A stretch of DNA of 64,000 nucleotides, taken from NCBI GenBank assembly GCA_004843165.1, contig CP039459.1:809501-873500 (forward strand), read 5' to 3'. This document shows positions 1 to 10,000 of the stretch, one piece after another (position 1 is the stretch's first letter; each line of letters starts with the position of its first letter). The position numbers were made by a program, and so were the translations under genes. A model generated the notes under the pieces. That model was not told where the DNA came from and did not search any database. It was given only the letters and a program-made list of their open reading frames with translations. The stretch is from Acetobacteraceae bacterium. Lineage in GTDB: Bacteria; Pseudomonadota; Alphaproteobacteria; Acetobacterales; Acetobacteraceae.

Positions 1-1857
1 ATAAAGCTCTCCTAGCACATTTTGTGCCTCCGCATCCCCCAGATCTGCGGCCTGTTTATAATATTTTGCGGCCGTTTTGGGGTTACGCTTCACACCGGTA
101 CGAGACTTTTGCGGATCTGTCTGCGCCGCATCCGGGGTGAACACGCCCGACAGATAGATCCCCCCCAATGCCTTTAACGCCGGAAGATTTTTCTGATCCG
201 CCGCTTTTTTCCACCAAACGGCCGCCATCCGGGGATTACGCCGCAAGCCTTGCCCTCTAAAATACAAAACGCCGAGCATATATTGCGCCTCTGCATCGCC
301 TTGTTTTGCCGCTTTACGATAATCTTTCATCGCCTTTTTAGGATTTTCTTTAAGATTTCCAGAGGCTAAATCCTTCAAAGCCGAGACAGAACCTTCCTTT
401 GCCGCTTCTTTCAGGATTTTATCCGCTTTTTGCTGCCATTTTTCCGCCGCCTCAGGATTTTGGGGAACGCCTTGTCCCCGAGCGTAAAGATCCGCAAGTT
501 TTTGCTCGGCAAAAAAGTTATTCTGCTGTGCCGCCTTTTTAATCCATTGTGCGGCATCGGCCTCTTCCTCTGGAGATTCTGCCGCTTCCAGCATTGAGCT
601 GCCATAAGCATATTCTATATCCGGAGACCCTTTTTCGAGCCCCTCTGTCAAAAGCGCTTCTGCCTTTTGATCGTCTTTCGGCACGCCTGTCCCTTCCTGA
701 TAGGCGCGCACAATAAATTTTCGGGCATGTTCATCCCCTTTATCAAGCGCAATTTGCCAATAAGCCAGCGCCTTTGCGTCTTCTTGTGGAAAAACCACCC
801 CCTCATGATACATGTTAGCAAGCAACATAGCGCTTTCTGCATCCCCATTCTCAGCCGCCTGCCTTAAGAACATTATCCCTTTTTTATTATCTTGGGGCAG
901 ACCATCACCCTCTAAGTAACTTTTTCCGAGCATTCTCTGCGCCCGCTCTTCTTTTTGGGCTGCGGCTTTCTGCCAAAGATCATTTCTTTTTGAAATATCG
1001 ACAGGCACCCCATGCCCTAACGCATACATGGCCCCTAGCATATACATAGAGGCCTCGTTTCCGCCATCCACAGCCCTTTGATAATAAAAAGCAGCCTGCT
1101 GCCAATCCTCCCCTTTACGTTCTTTAGAGGCCGGGCTTTCGAGATCAGCTCCTCTGCCGATATAATATTCTCCAAGACGGAATCCCGCCCAAGGCTCCCC
1201 TTGGTCAGAAAATTGCTTTAAAGCCGTATTTCCTTTTTCCCGAACTTTTGGCGAGGCGCTATTTTGCTCAATACAGGCAAGGTTAAAGCCCCCCTTAAAA
1301 TGTCCCTGTGCTGCGGATTGGCTATACCAATAAAAGGCCTTTTTAGGGTCTCTGGCGGTGAGATGATTGCCATAATCATAGACCATGCCCAGACTGAACT
1401 GCGCCTGCGCATCGCCTGCTTCGGCCGCTTTCAGCCAATATGCCATTCCTGCTTTTTTATTTTTTTCAACACCGCCCAGCCCTTGCATATAAATCAAACC
1501 AAGCTGACAGAGGGCAATTTTATCCCCTTTTAGCGCAAATTCTTTCAGGGTCGGCAAGGCCTTTTTTACCGTCCCCCCATTCTGTATCTCAGGAAATCTG
1601 TCACAACTGTCAGAATCACCCTTGCCGTCAACGTCCTGATATTGATCCCAAAAACCGTCTTCAGCCTTTAATCTTTTTTGCGACTCTGTCTGTGTCTCAT
1701 CCGATTTTTTATGGCTAAAAAAGGTTTTCTCTGCCTCTAAATACAGCACCTCCCCTGCGACAATAAAACCAAAGCCATCAAATAAAATCAAAGCAGAAAG
1801 GATCAGGCGGGAACGCCATTTTTTAAAATTTAATTTTTTAGAATCAGCGCAAACCAT
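1..1857 (-). CDS. Sel1-repeat (TPR-like) protein, C-terminus beyond window
   Basis: An open frame runs from an ATG at 1857 leftwards with no stop before base 1, so 619 residues are visible and the C-terminus lies outside the window. Residues about 15-35 form one hydrophobic segment, which suggests an exported or membrane-anchored protein. After a charged linker come many repeats of about 36 residues with Sel1 spacing, with pieces such as LGLIYMQG, YWLKAAEAG and LGVLYFRGQG. Sel1 repeats build helical solenoids that bind proteins; the partner is unknown. A similar but smaller Sel1 gene follows upstream at 2114-2851 on the same strand. The Shine-Dalgarno sequence is weak, so the start is the first good ATG rather than a proven one. 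Confidence 0.85.
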   Translation of the reverse strand, partial: MVCADSKKLNFKKWRSRLILSALILFDGFGFIVAGEVLYLEAEKTFFSHKKSDETQTESQKRLKAEDGFWDQYQDVDGKGDSDSCDRFPEIQNGGTVKKALPTLKEFALKGDKIALCQLGLIYMQGLGGVEKNKKAGMAYWLKAAEAGDAQAQFSLGMVYDYGNHLTARDPKKAFYWYSQSAAQGHFKGGFNLACIEQNSASPKVREKGNTALKQFSDQGEPWAGFRLGEYYIGRGADLESPASKERKGEDWQQAAFYYQRAVDGGNEASMYMLGAMYALGHGVPVDISKRNDLWQKAAAQKEERAQRMLGKSYLEGDGLPQDNKKGIMFLRQAAENGDAESAMLLANMYHEGVVFPQEDAKALAYWQIALDKGDEHARKFIVRAYQEGTGVPKDDQKAEALLTEGLEKGSPDIEYAYGSSMLEAAESPEEEADAAQWIKKAAQQNNFFAEQKLADLYARGQGVPQNPEAAEKWQQKADKILKEAAKEGSVSALKDLASGNLKENPKKAMKDYRKAAKQGDAEAQYMLGVLYFRGQGLRRNPRMAAVWWKKAADQKNLPALKALGGIYLSGVFTPDAAQTDPQKSRTGVKRNPKTAAKYYKQAADLGDAEAQNVLGELY

Positions 1858-2113
1858 AGGCTTTTATCATTTCAAAATGATGAGAAAACGGAAAGATCAC
1901 CCTATAAGATTTAAATGTAAAAAGACAAGCATCTATGCCTTTTATCCACATGCGCCGAACGCTCTAGCAGCGTAATTTATTTAAAAAAAATCTTCGAATG
2001 TTAGAACGCATGCACTCCTCCAAAATCGCAATCCTTCCTTCACCCTAAGAAAAGAGTACAGCCTCTTGAGGGCATCAACGGTGCGAAAAGTACCTCACTA
2101 TTCAGAAAATTTT

Positions 2114-2851
2114 TTAATCGCCACCGCCACGCTTTTTAACCACATACCGCCACGCTACGCCGTCCTGTTTTTCCTTGGCCAAATCATAATCAAGATTAGC
2201 CGCCTGCTGATACCAATCATCGGCGTGCAAGAGGCTTTTTTCCACGCCCCTGCCACGCAGGTAAGCATCGCCTAATTTATACATGGCCCTTGGCTCGCCG
2301 GCTTTTGCAGATTTCAACCACCAAGCAACGGCCATCTCTTCATTTTTAGGAATTTGATAGGCTGAATTGCCATGAAAACAGGCATGGCCATAAATCAATT
2401 TTGCCTCTGGATGACCGGCAAAAGCTTCTTTCAACCACCAGCCTTTTTCTGGCAACTCTCCCGGTCTTTGCGTTCGAGCCTCCAGATGATCCAAGGCTAT
2501 GGCGGCAGCCTGACAGCGCTGGAAAGAGGCTTTACACCACCATTCAACGGCACGAACTTCATCTTGGGGTAGCCCTTCGCCATAATAATAGGCTTCGGCA
2601 AGACGATTTTGCGCTTGCGCATGTCTAAAAGCGGCCGCTTTCGTATAAAATTCCGCTGCTTTTAGCTCATTGATTTCGGTAAACTGGCCTCTTTTGTAAA
2701 ACTCCCCTAGAAAAAAAGCGACCTGTCCCTGCTGACTATAAGAGAAATCTTCGGGGATCGCCCCATCGCCGGCAAGGATTTGACGGGCAATCTTGAAACA
2801 ATAATCAATTTCCGCCTTCTCTCCTTGTGTCAATTCTAAAAAATATTTCAT
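2114..2851 (-). CDS. Sel1-repeat protein, probably cytoplasmic
   Basis: This 245-residue protein has no signal peptide or membrane segment. From about residue 45 it consists of Sel1-like repeats (FFLGEFYKRGQF, AQNRLAEAYYYGEGLPQD, AMYKLGDAYLRGRGVE), ending in a basic, glycine-rich tail. The family acts as a protein-binding scaffold. The gene lies 15 bp downstream of the SMP-30-like gene on the same strand and could be cotranscribed with it. It is one of at least five Sel1 genes in the window, with those at 1, 11738, 27988 and 39120, which points to family expansion in this genome. Confidence 0.85.
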   Translation of the reverse strand: MKYFLELTQGEKAEIDYCFKIARQILAGDGAIPEDFSYSQQGQVAFFLGEFYKRGQFTEINELKAAEFYTKAAAFRHAQAQNRLAEAYYYGEGLPQDEVRAVEWWCKASFQRCQAAAIALDHLEARTQRPGELPEKGWWLKEAFAGHPEAKLIYGHACFHGNSAYQIPKNEEMAVAWWLKSAKAGEPRAMYKLGDAYLRGRGVEKSLLHADDWYQQAANLDYDLAKEKQDGVAWRYVVKKRGGGD

Positions 2852-2866
2852 CGTTTTTTAAACTCG

Positions 2867-3886
2867 CTACGTCACGTTAATTTCAAATTCTAAAGCATAA
2901 AGTGATTTTGAAGCTGTGACATAAAGAATATTTTTGCCCTTTTTATTTCTTGTTAAAAGCAGATTGCCAACAGTTTCAGGGAAGTGAACCGCACCGATTT
3001 CTTTGCCTTGCGCTGTAAAAATGACAATTTTTTTCCCGGCGGCAAGCCAGATATTCCCTTTTTGGTCGATTTTTAGCCCATCGGCATTCCCTTCCTTCAA
3101 ATGTGCTAAAATACGACCATTTTTAAGGGATTTATCCGGGGCAATATCATAAGCGATCAGAGCGCTTTGAAATTTCAGATCATGGGCATGATGTGCTCTT
3201 TCACAATCGGAAAGATAGAGAATTTTGCCATCAGGACTAAAGCCGATACCGTTTGGCGTATGGACAAGCGGGGTCTCAAGACGGACGATCTTTTTTGTTT
3301 TGGGGGAATAGCGGTAGCTATATTCTCCGCCAATGACTTTATTGCCGCCATAACCCTCTTGCGGAAAATCAATCCCGAAACTGGGATCGGTGAACCAAAT
3401 CTCCCCCTCTTTATCCACGACAAGATCATTGGGACTATTGAGTTTTTTCTCTTCGAAAAGATCAACCAACACCTCACAAGTGCCATTTTTCCCTAGACGT
3501 TCAATCGCCCGCCGCCCGTGAGAGGCCGTTAAAATACGGCCTTTTTTATCCAGCGCATGGCCATTTTGAAATTGAGACGGTTTTAAAAAGACACTCACCC
3601 CTTTTCCCGGCTGGTAGCGCAAAAGACGGTTATTGGGAATATCGCTAAAAAGAATGCTGCCATCTTTGAGCTGAACCGGCCCCTCCGCCCAAGCAGCCTG
3701 ATCGTAAATCAGCCTCAATTTTGCCGTCTTCGAGATAAGTTTAGAAAATTCAGGACTTGAAGTTTCAAGTAAAAGCGGAAGCGTAACCTCCTCTGATTTT
3801 GAAGTCACCGGCAATAAGAGGAAATAAATTAAAAATAAAGAAAAATAAGGATGTTTTCCCAACATAAAAACGTCTTTTTCTTTCAT
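2867..3886 (-). CDS. SMP-30/gluconolactonase/LRE-like beta-propeller protein, exported
   Basis: The protein has 339 residues from the ATG at 3886; a second ATG at 3865 would place the hydrophobic signal segment closer to the N-terminus and may be the true start. The mature part shows SMP-30/gluconolactonase features: WAEGPVQLKDG near the start, NSPNDLVVDKEGEIWFTDP in the middle, and HTPNGIGFSPDG followed by LYLSDCERA. The family forms a six-bladed metal-binding propeller that hydrolyses sugar lactones or related esters. The signal sequence suggests periplasmic action. The substrate cannot be read from sequence. The downstream Sel1 gene is 15 bp away. Confidence 0.85.
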   Translation of the reverse strand: MKEKDVFMLGKHPYFSLFLIYFLLLPVTSKSEEVTLPLLLETSSPEFSKLISKTAKLRLIYDQAAWAEGPVQLKDGSILFSDIPNNRLLRYQPGKGVSVFLKPSQFQNGHALDKKGRILTASHGRRAIERLGKNGTCEVLVDLFEEKKLNSPNDLVVDKEGEIWFTDPSFGIDFPQEGYGGNKVIGGEYSYRYSPKTKKIVRLETPLVHTPNGIGFSPDGKILYLSDCERAHHAHDLKFQSALIAYDIAPDKSLKNGRILAHLKEGNADGLKIDQKGNIWLAAGKKIVIFTAQGKEIGAVHFPETVGNLLLTRNKKGKNILYVTASKSLYALEFEINVT

Positions 3887-4019
3887 CGGGGTTAGTGTCG
3901 CACAAAACTGTTGTTTTTATACATGGCAAAAACAAAAATAAGAAACCTCTCTTTTGACGCAAAGAGGATAAGGCTTTAATAGGCGCTTTCTCAAAATAAT
4001 TTGTGACTGACCAAGCCTC

Positions 4020-5408
4020 ATGCTCCTCGATAAAATTCCTACAACGCATCAATCACATGCTAAAATTCTCCGTCACGATTTTGCGACCATTAAGACAAAA
4101 ATTTTTCAGGGTTTTTTTTGGTTTTTTCTTCTCACCCCCCTTGCCGTTACGATTGGTATTTTAACGGCTTTTTTCTTTCTCACCCTAGAGAAAATCACCT
4201 ATTTCCGTTTCGATCATTCCTGGATCATTTTTGCCCTTCCTCTTGCCGGTGTCGCCATGGCGCTGACCTATATCGGCGTAGACCGTCTGCTCGCCTATCA
4301 ACTATTTGATTCCGAAAAGCATCATTTAGATTTAGAGGAAAAACCAACCAGCCTATATGGAAAAATCTGCCGTGCCATTGCGCCCTTTATCCGCATTCCG
4401 ATTGCGTTCCTTGCGGCTTTGGGCAGTAACCTTTTTGGCGCTTCTGTCGGGCGTGAAGGGGTCGCCCTGCATATGGCTGGCAATCTTTCTCTTGGGTTGG
4501 GCCATATTTTCAGACTTGAGGAAAAGCACCGCCATATTTTAACCATTTCCGGGATTGCCGGCGGTTTTGGTGCCATTTTCGGAGCCCCTGTTGCCGGGGC
4601 CATTTTTGTTCTCGAAGCCACCGGACTTTGGACACGTTTAGGCTATGGCACCTTATTGGCCTGCGCCTATAGTTCTATCATCGCTTCACTGACCTGCCAT
4701 GTGACGGAAAGTCTGATCTCGCTGAAAAGCCTTGGCGACGAGATCGGGCCGCTCCCGCTTTTCGTGGACAAAGGATGGCATTTTAACACCACCAATCCGA
4801 TGCTGTTATTATCCGTCGCCCTTGCCGCTATCGCCTTTGGCATTGCAGGCTATGTCTATACGCACGGTATCATTTTAGGACGTCAGCTTGTCCATAAAAT
4901 TTGTAAGCCGCATTGGCTCCATCCGGCAATCGGTGGGGTCATCACCATTTTGCTTTTTTTACTGTGCGGTACAGATGTCTATCTCGGATTAGGAACGGTT
5001 TCGCATTATCCAAATGATGCCTCTACCGTCAATTTTTTCACCGATAATTATTACGGAATGGCTTGGCTTTGGAAGCTTGTCTTTACCCTCGCTGCTTTAA
5101 GTACCGGATTTCGGGGCGGTAAAGTCACACCGATGTTTTTTATCGGCGCCGCCTTGGGGAGCAGTTTGGCCCCCTTTCTAGGGGCACCGCCGCCACTCTT
5201 AGCCGGGGCAGGCATGCTGGCCATGTTTGCGGCAGCCACCAGTACGCCCTTTACCTGTATGATTATGGGTGCAGAGATTTTTGGAACGGAAAATTTCGTC
5301 TATTGCGCCCTTGCCTGCATTATCGCCTATGCGATTGCCGGGGAAATCAATACAACCCCACCTGAAGAAAAACTCAAAGAGCTGCTTGGCGTTAAACAGC
5401 AATATTGA
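4020..5408 (+). CDS. CLC-family anion channel/antiporter
   Basis: A 462-residue polytopic membrane protein of the CLC family, which moves Cl- or F- across the inner membrane, often in exchange for protons. Visible signatures are GREG at residues 144-147 (the Glu corresponds to the gating/proton glutamate), a glycine-rich GAPVAG segment after it, and TGFRGGKVTP with FIGAALG towards the C-terminus, matching the GxFxPxxxIG region. The classical GSGIP selectivity motif is not visible before GREG, as in divergent CLC branches that include fluoride antiporters, so the transported anion is uncertain. No crcB-type fluoride riboswitch was recognised upstream. The start lacks a convincing Shine-Dalgarno sequence. 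Confidence 0.88.
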   Translation: MLLDKIPTTHQSHAKILRHDFATIKTKIFQGFFWFFLLTPLAVTIGILTAFFFLTLEKITYFRFDHSWIIFALPLAGVAMALTYIGVDRLLAYQLFDSEKHHLDLEEKPTSLYGKICRAIAPFIRIPIAFLAALGSNLFGASVGREGVALHMAGNLSLGLGHIFRLEEKHRHILTISGIAGGFGAIFGAPVAGAIFVLEATGLWTRLGYGTLLACAYSSIIASLTCHVTESLISLKSLGDEIGPLPLFVDKGWHFNTTNPMLLLSVALAAIAFGIAGYVYTHGIILGRQLVHKICKPHWLHPAIGGVITILLFLLCGTDVYLGLGTVSHYPNDASTVNFFTDNYYGMAWLWKLVFTLAALSTGFRGGKVTPMFFIGAALGSSLAPFLGAPPPLLAGAGMLAMFAAATSTPFTCMIMGAEIFGTENFVYCALACIIAYAIAGEINTTPPEEKLKELLGVKQQY

Positions 5409-5600
5409 AATCTTCACCTTCCCCCTGCTGCTTGCGCTTTTAAAATCAAGACTGACAAAAGTGCACGGCCGGGGGTTTAAATATTTGCACCGGCTGATGA
5501 ATCCTCCCTCTTTATTGCCTAACATCTTGCCGTTTTTTACCTTTTTTGCCATGCTACAAAATCATATTTTTAAAAAAGTAATTATAAAGTAACCGCCCTT

Positions 5601-7049
5601 ATGCCCCATTCGATGTTACGTTTTACAGAGATTTCCAGAGAGTTGCCCTCAAAGCGCCCTGCGGAAACACGCAAGCAGGATTTTAACGAAATTTATGCGG
5701 GATTTTCCCTTAAAACGGGTGAAGTTCAGGCCTCTCGCTGCTCGCAATGCGGTGTGCCTTTTTGCACGATGGGATGTCCTCTGGGCAATGATATTCCGGA
5801 CTGGCTCTTTTTAACGGCCTCCAACCGCTTAAAGGAAGCTTATCAACTCGCTTCCCACACCAACAGCTTTCCTGAAATTTGCGGGCGCATCTGTCCGCAG
5901 GAGCGTCTCTGTGAGGGGAGCTGTGTTGTCCAAAAAGATTTTAACGCCGTTACCATCGGCGCTATCGAACGTTTTATCACGGAAAATGCCTTTGAAAAGG
6001 GCTGGGTGAAGCCTCGCCTTCCGGCAACGGAAAAACCGCAATCCGTTGGCATTGTGGGCGCCGGCCCCGCAGGATTGGCCTGTGCTGAAAAGCTTCGAGC
6101 CTATGGCTATCAGGTCACCTTATATGACCGCCATCCGCAAGGCGGCGGTCTTCTCATGTATGGCATACCGGGATTTAAACTTGAAAAATCCATTGTCAAA
6201 CGCCGCCTTGATCTCTTAACGGCACAAGGCGTAAAAACCTCTTTCAATACAGAAATTGGCAGCGCTGAAGGGCAAATTCCCCTGAAAAGCTTACGTCAGG
6301 AACATGCGGCGCTTTTCATTGCCACAGGCGTTTATAAAAACCGCACGCTCACCATTGAAGGGGCAGAGCTGCAAAATATTCAGCCTGCCTTAAGCTATCT
6401 CATTGCCGCCCACGCCCCGCAAGAAAAGACAGAGGAAGCACGGGAAAATCCGGCAGAGGGGAAAGATGTCCTTATTATCGGGGGCGGTGATACGGCGATG
6501 GATTGCGCCCGAACAGCTATTCGTCAAAAGGCGAAATCCGTGACCTGCCTTTATCGCCGGGATCGGGACAATATGCCCGGCTCCGCCCAAGAGGTGGCCA
6601 ATGCCGAAGAGGAAGGCGTTATTTTTCGCTTCATGGCAGCGCCTAAATCCTTTGTCAGCAATGGGAACGGGGCTGTCAAAGCGGCTATTTTCCAAAAAAT
6701 GCGCTTTTCCGAAAAAGGCGCTGGAACGTCAAAACATCGCCAGCTCATCGCACTGGAGGAAGATTTCTCCCTGCCTGCGGATCTTGTGATTTGCGCTCTT
6801 GGTTTTGAGCCGGAGGATTTACCGACACTTTGGCAGGAAAAAGACCTCAAAACGCATAAAGATCAGCGTCTTGAAGTCCATGCGCATCAAACCAGCCTCG
6901 AAGGGGTTTTTGCCGGCGGCGATATTGTGCGCGGCGCTTCGCTTGCTGTTTGGGCGATTAAAGATGGCAGAGACAGTGCAGATAAAATCCATACTTATTT
7001 ACAGGCTCAGCCGGCAGCCCTGTCTCCGACAGTTACGAAAATAAATTAA
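5601..7049 (+). CDS. gltD: Glutamate synthase (NADPH) small subunit
   Basis: The 482-residue product matches full-length GltD, the FAD- and iron-sulfur-containing beta subunit. It passes electrons from NADPH to the large subunit for glutamate formation from glutamine and 2-oxoglutarate. The N-terminal part holds cysteines for two low-potential 4Fe-4S clusters (RCSQCGVPFCTMGCP and CGRICPQERLCEGSC). A dinucleotide-binding motif VGAGPAGLACAE follows near residue 150, then a second, IGGGDTAMDCA, and the C-terminal FAD segment FAGGDIVRGASLAVWAI. It lies 14 bp upstream of gltB in the same operon. An internal ATG at 5613 is an alternative start. Confidence 0.97.
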   Translation: MPHSMLRFTEISRELPSKRPAETRKQDFNEIYAGFSLKTGEVQASRCSQCGVPFCTMGCPLGNDIPDWLFLTASNRLKEAYQLASHTNSFPEICGRICPQERLCEGSCVVQKDFNAVTIGAIERFITENAFEKGWVKPRLPATEKPQSVGIVGAGPAGLACAEKLRAYGYQVTLYDRHPQGGGLLMYGIPGFKLEKSIVKRRLDLLTAQGVKTSFNTEIGSAEGQIPLKSLRQEHAALFIATGVYKNRTLTIEGAELQNIQPALSYLIAAHAPQEKTEEARENPAEGKDVLIIGGGDTAMDCARTAIRQKAKSVTCLYRRDRDNMPGSAQEVANAEEEGVIFRFMAAPKSFVSNGNGAVKAAIFQKMRFSEKGAGTSKHRQLIALEEDFSLPADLVICALGFEPEDLPTLWQEKDLKTHKDQRLEVHAHQTSLEGVFAGGDIVRGASLAVWAIKDGRDSADKIHTYLQAQPAALSPTVTKIN

Positions 7050-7063
7050 GAAGATAAATTAAA

Positions 7064-10000
7064 ATGCATCCAGAAAACGCTCAAAACGCCTTATCGCAAA
7101 ATCGTTTGCAAACGGAATCTGAAAAAGCTTTTATCCAAACATGGCAAAGCAATAAGGCCAAACTCGAAGCCGCCCACATTCAAACGGAAACACAGGATGC
7201 CTGCGGTGTCGGCCTTATTGCGGCCTTAGATGGCAAACCCAGCCGAAAAGTCGTCCTTGCGGGGATTGAGGCGCTTTCCAATATCTGGCACCGGGGTGCG
7301 GTGGATGCCGATGGCAAAACCGGAGATGGGTCAGGCATTCATATCGAAATTCCCCAAGATTTTTTTGCCGAAGCCATTTATAAAGCCGGAAAATCCAAAA
7401 TTGAGGGCAAAATTGCGCTCGGCATGGTCTTTCTCCCCCGCAATGATTTAGACTCTCAAGAGCATGGCCGTCAGATTATTGAGACGGAAATCCTGCGCTT
7501 TGGCTATGAAATTTACGGCTGGCGGCAAGTGCCGATCAATACCGCCTATATCGGGGAAAAGGCGAATGCCACCCGCCCCGAAATTGAGCAGATTATGATC
7601 CGTAATGCCCTCGGCAAAACAGATGCGGATTTTGAGCGTGATCTCTATATCATCCGCCGCCGGATTGAAAAAGCAGCCTCCAAAGCACAAATTGATCTTT
7701 ATCTCTGTTCGCTTTCCTGCCGTTCGGTGATTTATAAAGGGATGTTCCTAGCGGAAAATCTGGTCGATTTTTTCCCGGATCTACTCGACGAGCGTTTTGT
7801 CTCCCGTTTTGCGCTCTATCATCAGCGTTATTCCACCAATACTTTCCCAACATGGAAGCTGGCGCAACCTTTCCGCCGCCTTGCCCATAATGGGGAAATC
7901 AATACACTCTCAGGCAATATCAACCTGATGCAAGCGCAAGAAGTTCTCTTTGAATCCCCCGTTTTAGATCCTTATATTGAAGATCTAAAGCCTGTTATTC
8001 AGCCTGCCGGATCAGATACAGCTGTTTTAGACAATGTTTTTGAACTTTTAACCTTTGCCGGCAGAGAGGCACCGGCCGCTAAAAATATTCTCATTCCAGC
8101 CGCCTGCGGCCCTGATATTGCTATGGCGCAATCTATTCGGGACTATTATCTCTATTGCAATGCGGTCATGCCGCCTTGGGATGGGCCTGCCGCCATTTGC
8201 GGCACGGATGGGCGTTGGATGATCGCAGGGTTAGACCGTTCCGGTCTACGGCCGTTGCGCTATACGATCACCCATACCGGCCTCCTCATTGTTGGCTCGG
8301 AAAGCGGTATTGTCCGCCTCAAAGAAGAGGAGATTGCCCAGCAACGGCAATTAGGGCCGGGGGAAACGCTCGCTTTTGATATGGAAAATGCACAGCTTTA
8401 TTTCCCGGCAGAAATGCAGGAAACGCTTTCCCAACATTATCCTTTCCCAGAATGGCTTAAAAAGAAGCAGCATCTTGCCCCGATGATGTCTGACATTATT
8501 GAAACGGCAGAAATGCCGGAAGAAGAGCTGCATCGCCGTAAAATTGCGGCAAATATGACCTATGAGCAAATGGAAATCATCCTTGATCCGATGATGTCTA
8601 AAGGGATCGAAGCTCTTGGCTCAATGGGCGATGATACGCCGCTCCAAGTGCTTTCCAACCGCTATCGGGGCTTACCGAGCTATTTCCGCCAAAGATTCAG
8701 CCAAGTTACAAATCCGCCGATTGATCCTTTGCGGGAAACGAGAGTGATGAGTCTGGCGACCCAGCTCGGCAGGCAATGTAATATTTTAAGCGATGGGGCT
8801 GAACATTGTAGCCGTTTCCAGCTCGCCTCCCCAATTTTAAGCAATGGGCAATATGATAGACTCAAAGAAATCTGCGGCGAGGAAGCCTTTACCCTTGATG
8901 CGACCTTTGCGCTTTCAGAGGGGGAAAATGGCTTAAAAAAGGGCTTACAGCTTTTACGCACAAAAGCAGAGGCCATTGTTCGGGCGCAGCAGGAAAAAGG
9001 CAAGTTCGCCCACCTATTTCTCACGACAGAGCATAGCGCAAAAGAACGTGTCTCCCTGCCAATTATTCTCGCGATTGCGGCCGTGCATACGCATCTCATG
9101 CGCCAAAAGCTCTCCTCTTTCGCCTCGCTCAATGTGCGTTCGGCCTGCGTTCTCGATACGCATAGTCTTGCCGTCTGTATCGGGGTCGGCGCAACAACCA
9201 TCAATCCCTTTATGGCAGAACATGCCATTGCCGAACGGGTACGCCAGAAAATTCACCCCGATCTAACGCTGGCGCAAGCCGTTCAAAATTATCTCAATGC
9301 GGCGAATAAAGGGCTTTTAAAAATCATGTCCAAAGCGGGTATTTCGCTCGTTTCTGCCTATCGGGGCGGCTATAATTTTGAGGCAATCGGCCTTTCCCGT
9401 GCCCTGAGTGCGGAATTTTTCCCCGGTATGCCCTCCCGCCTTTCCGGCATTGGCCTGCATGGGATTGCCCGCCATATTCTCAAAGCCCATCAGACAGCCT
9501 GGCAGTCTGAAGTCCCGCCGCCCTTGCCGGCAGGCGGACGCTTCCGACAGCGTCCGAATGGCGAGGAACATGCGCTTTCAGGGGAAGTCATCCGCAAGCT
9601 CCAAAAAGCGGTAAAAGCCAATTCCTTTACCCTCTATCAAGAATATGTCGCCGAGGTGCAGTCTCAAAAGCCAATTGCCTTGCGGGATCTGCTCGATTTC
9701 AAACCTAAAAACACCCCCATTTCCGTCGATGAGGTCGAGGGCATCACTTCTTTGCGTAAACGTCTGATCGCTCCGGGTATTTCCCTTGGCGCTCTCAGTC
9801 CGGAAGCGCATGAAACCCTCGCCATTGCCATGAATCGCATCGGCGCAAAATCGGACTCCGGCGAAGGCGGCGAAGATCCGCAACGTGCCATTCCCCGCCC
9901 TAATGGCGATAATCCCTGCTCTCAAATCAAGCAGGTTGCCTCTGGCCGTTTCGGCGTTACCGCAGAATATCTCAATAATTGTCGTGAAATTGAAATTAAA

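Noticed and set aside
411-1718. Several short frames on both strands at the left edge
   Set aside because: They all lie within the large minus-strand Sel1 frame that runs off the window and has clear protein repeats.
3890-4019. Fluoride (crcB) riboswitch in front of the CLC gene
   Set aside because: No conserved riboswitch core could be found, so anion specificity was not inferred from it.
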